Positions 62,083-64,000 of a DNA stretch of 64,000 nt are shown here, piece after piece. A program made the translations under genes and the position numbers. This stretch comes from Streptomyces sp. CA-210063 (GTDB taxonomy: Bacteria; Actinomycetota; Actinomycetes; Streptomycetales; Streptomycetaceae): NCBI RefSeq assembly GCF_024612015.1, contig NZ_CP102512.1:7874001-7938000 (forward strand), in the 5' to 3' direction. Numbering within the stretch: the first letter of the stretch is position 1; every line of letters begins with the position of its first letter. The notes under the pieces were generated by a model. That model was not told where the DNA came from, made no database searches, and worked only from the letters and a program-made list of their open reading frames with translations.

Positions 62083-63762
62083 CTACACGGGGTCGTACGT
62101 GCGCTCCACTTTCTGCGTCCCGCTGCGCGTCCGGTACGAGCGCGCCCAGGACGACGTCGCGTCGGCCTTCGTGCGGTCGGAGAGGACGTAGAAGTCCATC
62201 TGCGCCCGCGCGGCGGTGATGTCCAGGACGCCGTAGCCGTGCCGGTCGGTGTCGACCCAGTGGACGTGCCGGTTGGCGGCGCGGATCAGCGGGGACGCCA
62301 CCGCGGAGACGGTGCCTTCCGGGACCTTGACGAGGTCGTCGAGGTTGTCGGAGGTGACCGAGGTCACGACGAACTCCGTGGCGGCCGAGGCCGACAGCGG
62401 GTACGTACCGGCGTTGACCGGCACGTCGTTGGCCCAGGCCATGTGGATGTCGCCGGTGAGGAAGACCGTGTTGCCGATCGCGTTCGCCCGCAGATGGGCG
62501 AGGAGTTCGCGGCGGTCGTCGGTGTAGCCGTCCCACTGGTCGGGGTTGAGGGCGAGGCCCTCCGTCGGCAGTCCGAGCAGCTCGGCCAGGGGCTCGAACA
62601 GGTCGGCGGTGAGGTTGCCGAGGGCGAACGGGGCGATCATCACCGAGTTGCCGACCAGCCGCCAGGTCGTGTCGGAGGACTTCAACCCGGCCTTCAGCCA
62701 GTCGATCTGGGCCCGGCCGGTCAGAGTGCGGTCCGGGTCGTCGACCTCGCCGTCGCCGATCCCCACCTGCTGCGAGCGGAAGGAGCGCAGGTCCAGCAGC
62801 GAGAGGTCGACGAGCTTGCCGAAACGCAGCCGGCGGTAGGTGGTGCCCGCGATCGCCGGGCGCACCGGCATCCACTCGAAGTACGCCTGCTTGGCCGCCG
62901 ACTGACGGGCCGCCCAGGTGCCCTCCGTGCCCTCGGTGTGGTTCTCGGCGCCGCCCGACCACGCGTCGTTGGCGATCTCGTGGTCGTCCCAGATGGCGAC
63001 GCACGGCGCGGCCGCGTGCAGGGCTTGAAGGTCCGGGTCGGTCTTGTAACGGGCGTGCCGGACGCGGTAGTCGGCGAGGGAGACGATCTCGTGGGTCGGC
63101 GCGTGCGGCCGTACGACCTTGTCGCGGGTGCCGTACTCGCCGGTGCCGTACTCGTAGATGTAGTCGCCGAGATGCAGCCACGCGTCCAGGTCGCCGCGCG
63201 CGGCGAGATGACGGTAGGCGGCGAAGTGGCCGCCCTCCCAGTTGGCGCACGAGACCACGCCGAAGCGCAGGCCGGTCGTGGCGGCGTCGGCGGCCGGGGC
63301 GGTGCGGGTGCGGGCGGCGGGCGAGTCGGTGCCGCCCGCGGAGAAACGGAACCAGTAGTCCGTGGCGGGCGCGAGGCCGCGTACGTCCGCCTTGACGGTG
63401 TGGTCGGAGGTGGCGGTCGCGGTGGTCGCGCCCTTGGCGACGATGTTCGTGAACGCCTTGTCCAGGGAGACGGTCCAGCCGACCTCGATGTCCGGGCCGA
63501 GCCCGGAGCCGGGTATCGCGGCGGCGGTGGGCGTCACCCGGGTCCACAGCAGGACACCGTCGGGCAGCGGATCGCCGGAGGCGACGCCGTGCAGGAACGC
63601 CGGTGCCTCGGCGGCGTTCGCCGGGATCGCGGCGGCCAGCGGGCCCGCGAGGACGGCTCCGGCCGCGGCCGCCTTGACGACCGTACGGCGGCTGGGCGCG
63701 GGGGACCCAGAGCTGGGCTGGGTGGGGGAGTTGGGGCTGGAGTGAGATCTGCGACTGGTCAC
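62083..63762 (-). CDS. phoD: Tat-exported PhoD-type alkaline phosphatase
   Basis: Phosphodiesterase/alkaline phosphatase secreted to scavenge phosphate. The 559-aa protein starts with a Tat signal ([21 protein letters not shown] then AEAPA) and has PhoD metal motifs: [43 protein letters not shown], and GDIHMAW near the C-terminus. GTG at 63762 is used. I see no PhoP box (GTTCACC repeats) upstream, so phosphate control may lie elsewhere. Confidence 0.92.
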   Translation of the reverse strand: MTSRRSHSSPNSPTQPSSGSPAPSRRTVVKAAAAGAVLAGPLAAAIPANAAEAPAFLHGVASGDPLPDGVLLWTRVTPTAAAIPGSGLGPDIEVGWTVSLDKAFTNIVAKGATTATATSDHTVKADVRGLAPATDYWFRFSAGGTDSPAARTRTAPAADAATTGLRFGVVSCANWEGGHFAAYRHLAARGDLDAWLHLGDYIYEYGTGEYGTRDKVVRPHAPTHEIVSLADYRVRHARYKTDPDLQALHAAAPCVAIWDDHEIANDAWSGGAENHTEGTEGTWAARQSAAKQAYFEWMPVRPAIAGTTYRRLRFGKLVDLSLLDLRSFRSQQVGIGDGEVDDPDRTLTGRAQIDWLKAGLKSSDTTWRLVGNSVMIAPFALGNLTADLFEPLAELLGLPTEGLALNPDQWDGYTDDRRELLAHLRANAIGNTVFLTGDIHMAWANDVPVNAGTYPLSASAATEFVVTSVTSDNLDDLVKVPEGTVSAVASPLIRAANRHVHWVDTDRHGYGVLDITAARAQMDFYVLSDRTKADATSSWARSYRTRSGTQKVERTYDPV

Positions 63763-63814
63763 AGCCGCTGAGATTACTGATCGGTAAGGGCTTCCCGTAA
63801 GGGAGAGGACGCGC

Positions 63815-63848
63815 AGTGCGGGCGAACTCCGCAGAGTTCGCCCGCACT
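63815..63848 (-). terminator. Terminator of the DsbA/thioredoxin-like gene
   Basis: A 15-bp perfect stem (AGTGCGGGCGAACTC with its complement) around CGCA lies just past the stop of the minus-strand gene at the window edge. Confidence 0.85.
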
Positions 63849-63859
63849 TCGGCCCAGCG

Positions 63860-64000
63860 TTACTTGGTGACGCCCGCGTCCTTCAGCGCCGTCTCCCACT
63901 CCGCGACCGTGGACGGGTTGGTGATCGCCTTGTCGTTGATCTTGATGGTCGGGGTCGACTTGACGCCGTCGGCGTCCTCGAAGGACTTGCTCATCTTCAT
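63860..64000 (-). CDS. C-terminal end of a DsbA/thioredoxin-fold protein (cut by window edge)
   Basis: The last 46 codons read [20 protein letters not shown] then [20 protein letters not shown] and [14 protein letters not shown] is a cis-Pro loop typical of DsbA-family thioredoxin-fold proteins, where a Cys-x-x-Cys active site would lie upstream, outside the window. The gene is incomplete. Confidence 0.6.
   Translation of the reverse strand: MKMSKSFEDADGVKSTPTIKINDKAITNPSTVAEWETALKDAGVTK

Noticed and set aside
63763..63814. PhoP box upstream of phoD
   Set aside because: No GTTCACC-type direct repeats are present; only a short CCCTTAC duplication.

Overview
This is chromosomal core sequence from a Streptomyces or very close relative. 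It has very high G+C, many GTG and TTG starts, almost no spacing inside operons, and a gene order matching my memory of the S. coelicolor SCO2119 to SCO2068 region. Its centre is the division and cell-wall (dcw) cluster. All functions below come from reading the sequence; no database search was run.

Left arm (1-16.3 kb): a pfkA-type phosphofructokinase; a fused anthranilate synthase (trpEG) behind a complete Trp attenuator (leader peptide with three consecutive Trp codons plus terminator), divergent from a class II DAHP synthase; an iron-storage pair (bfd with an iron box, bfr); a molybdopterin oxidoreductase; endonuclease IV; a PASTA Ser/Thr kinase; thiamine genes thiO-thiS-thiG under a TPP riboswitch; a ferredoxin-reductase-like flavoprotein; a small HTH protein of the Rv2175c type (a kinase substrate in mycobacteria); thiE and metF. 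The kinase, HTH protein and DAHP synthase resemble the mycobacterial pknL neighbourhood.

Middle (16.3-31.6 kb): a membrane protein with a Tyr/Gln/Gly-rich prion-like tail; a phytoene-desaturase-like flavoprotein; a TetR repressor, a YhgE/Pip membrane protein and a degenerate ABC ATPase with a fine TetR-type operator; a HEPN protein; a methyltransferase; a DUF3040 protein; a translationally coupled moxR-DUF58-transglutaminase operon; and a beta-carbonic anhydrase.

dcw cluster (31.7-50 kb): rsmH, ftsL, ftsI, murE, murF, mraY, murD, ftsW, murG, ftsQ, ftsZ, pgeF, yggS, sepF, sepG and divIVA, all on the plus strand. Most junctions overlap by 4 bp. No mraZ, murC or ddl is present. Between rsmH and ftsL two tiny ORFs link the flanking genes through ATGA/GTGA overlaps, within a 34-bp tandem triplication of the ftsL start region. 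A short ORF also overlaps the ftsW start.

Right arm (50-64 kb): ileS behind a translational T-box, encoding an IleRS with a swapped HIGH motif (GAHH); a DksA/TraR protein fused to a histone-H1-like Lys/Ala tail; lspA, rluD and a GNAT protein; a cation/proton antiporter; an SDR gene broken by a 7-bp tandem duplication; several mini- and microsatellites; an MscS channel; a dienelactone-hydrolase-like protein; a Tat-exported PhoD phosphatase; and the end of a DsbA/thioredoxin-like gene.

I found no rRNA, tRNA, CRISPR array, prophage or insertion sequence. I did not find one large novel system. The best leads are the coupled mini-ORFs before ftsL, the GxHH IleRS behind its T-box, the degenerate ABC/TetR operon, the SDR frameshift mechanism, the Asp104 phosphofructokinase, and a palindromic repeat family present at four loci.
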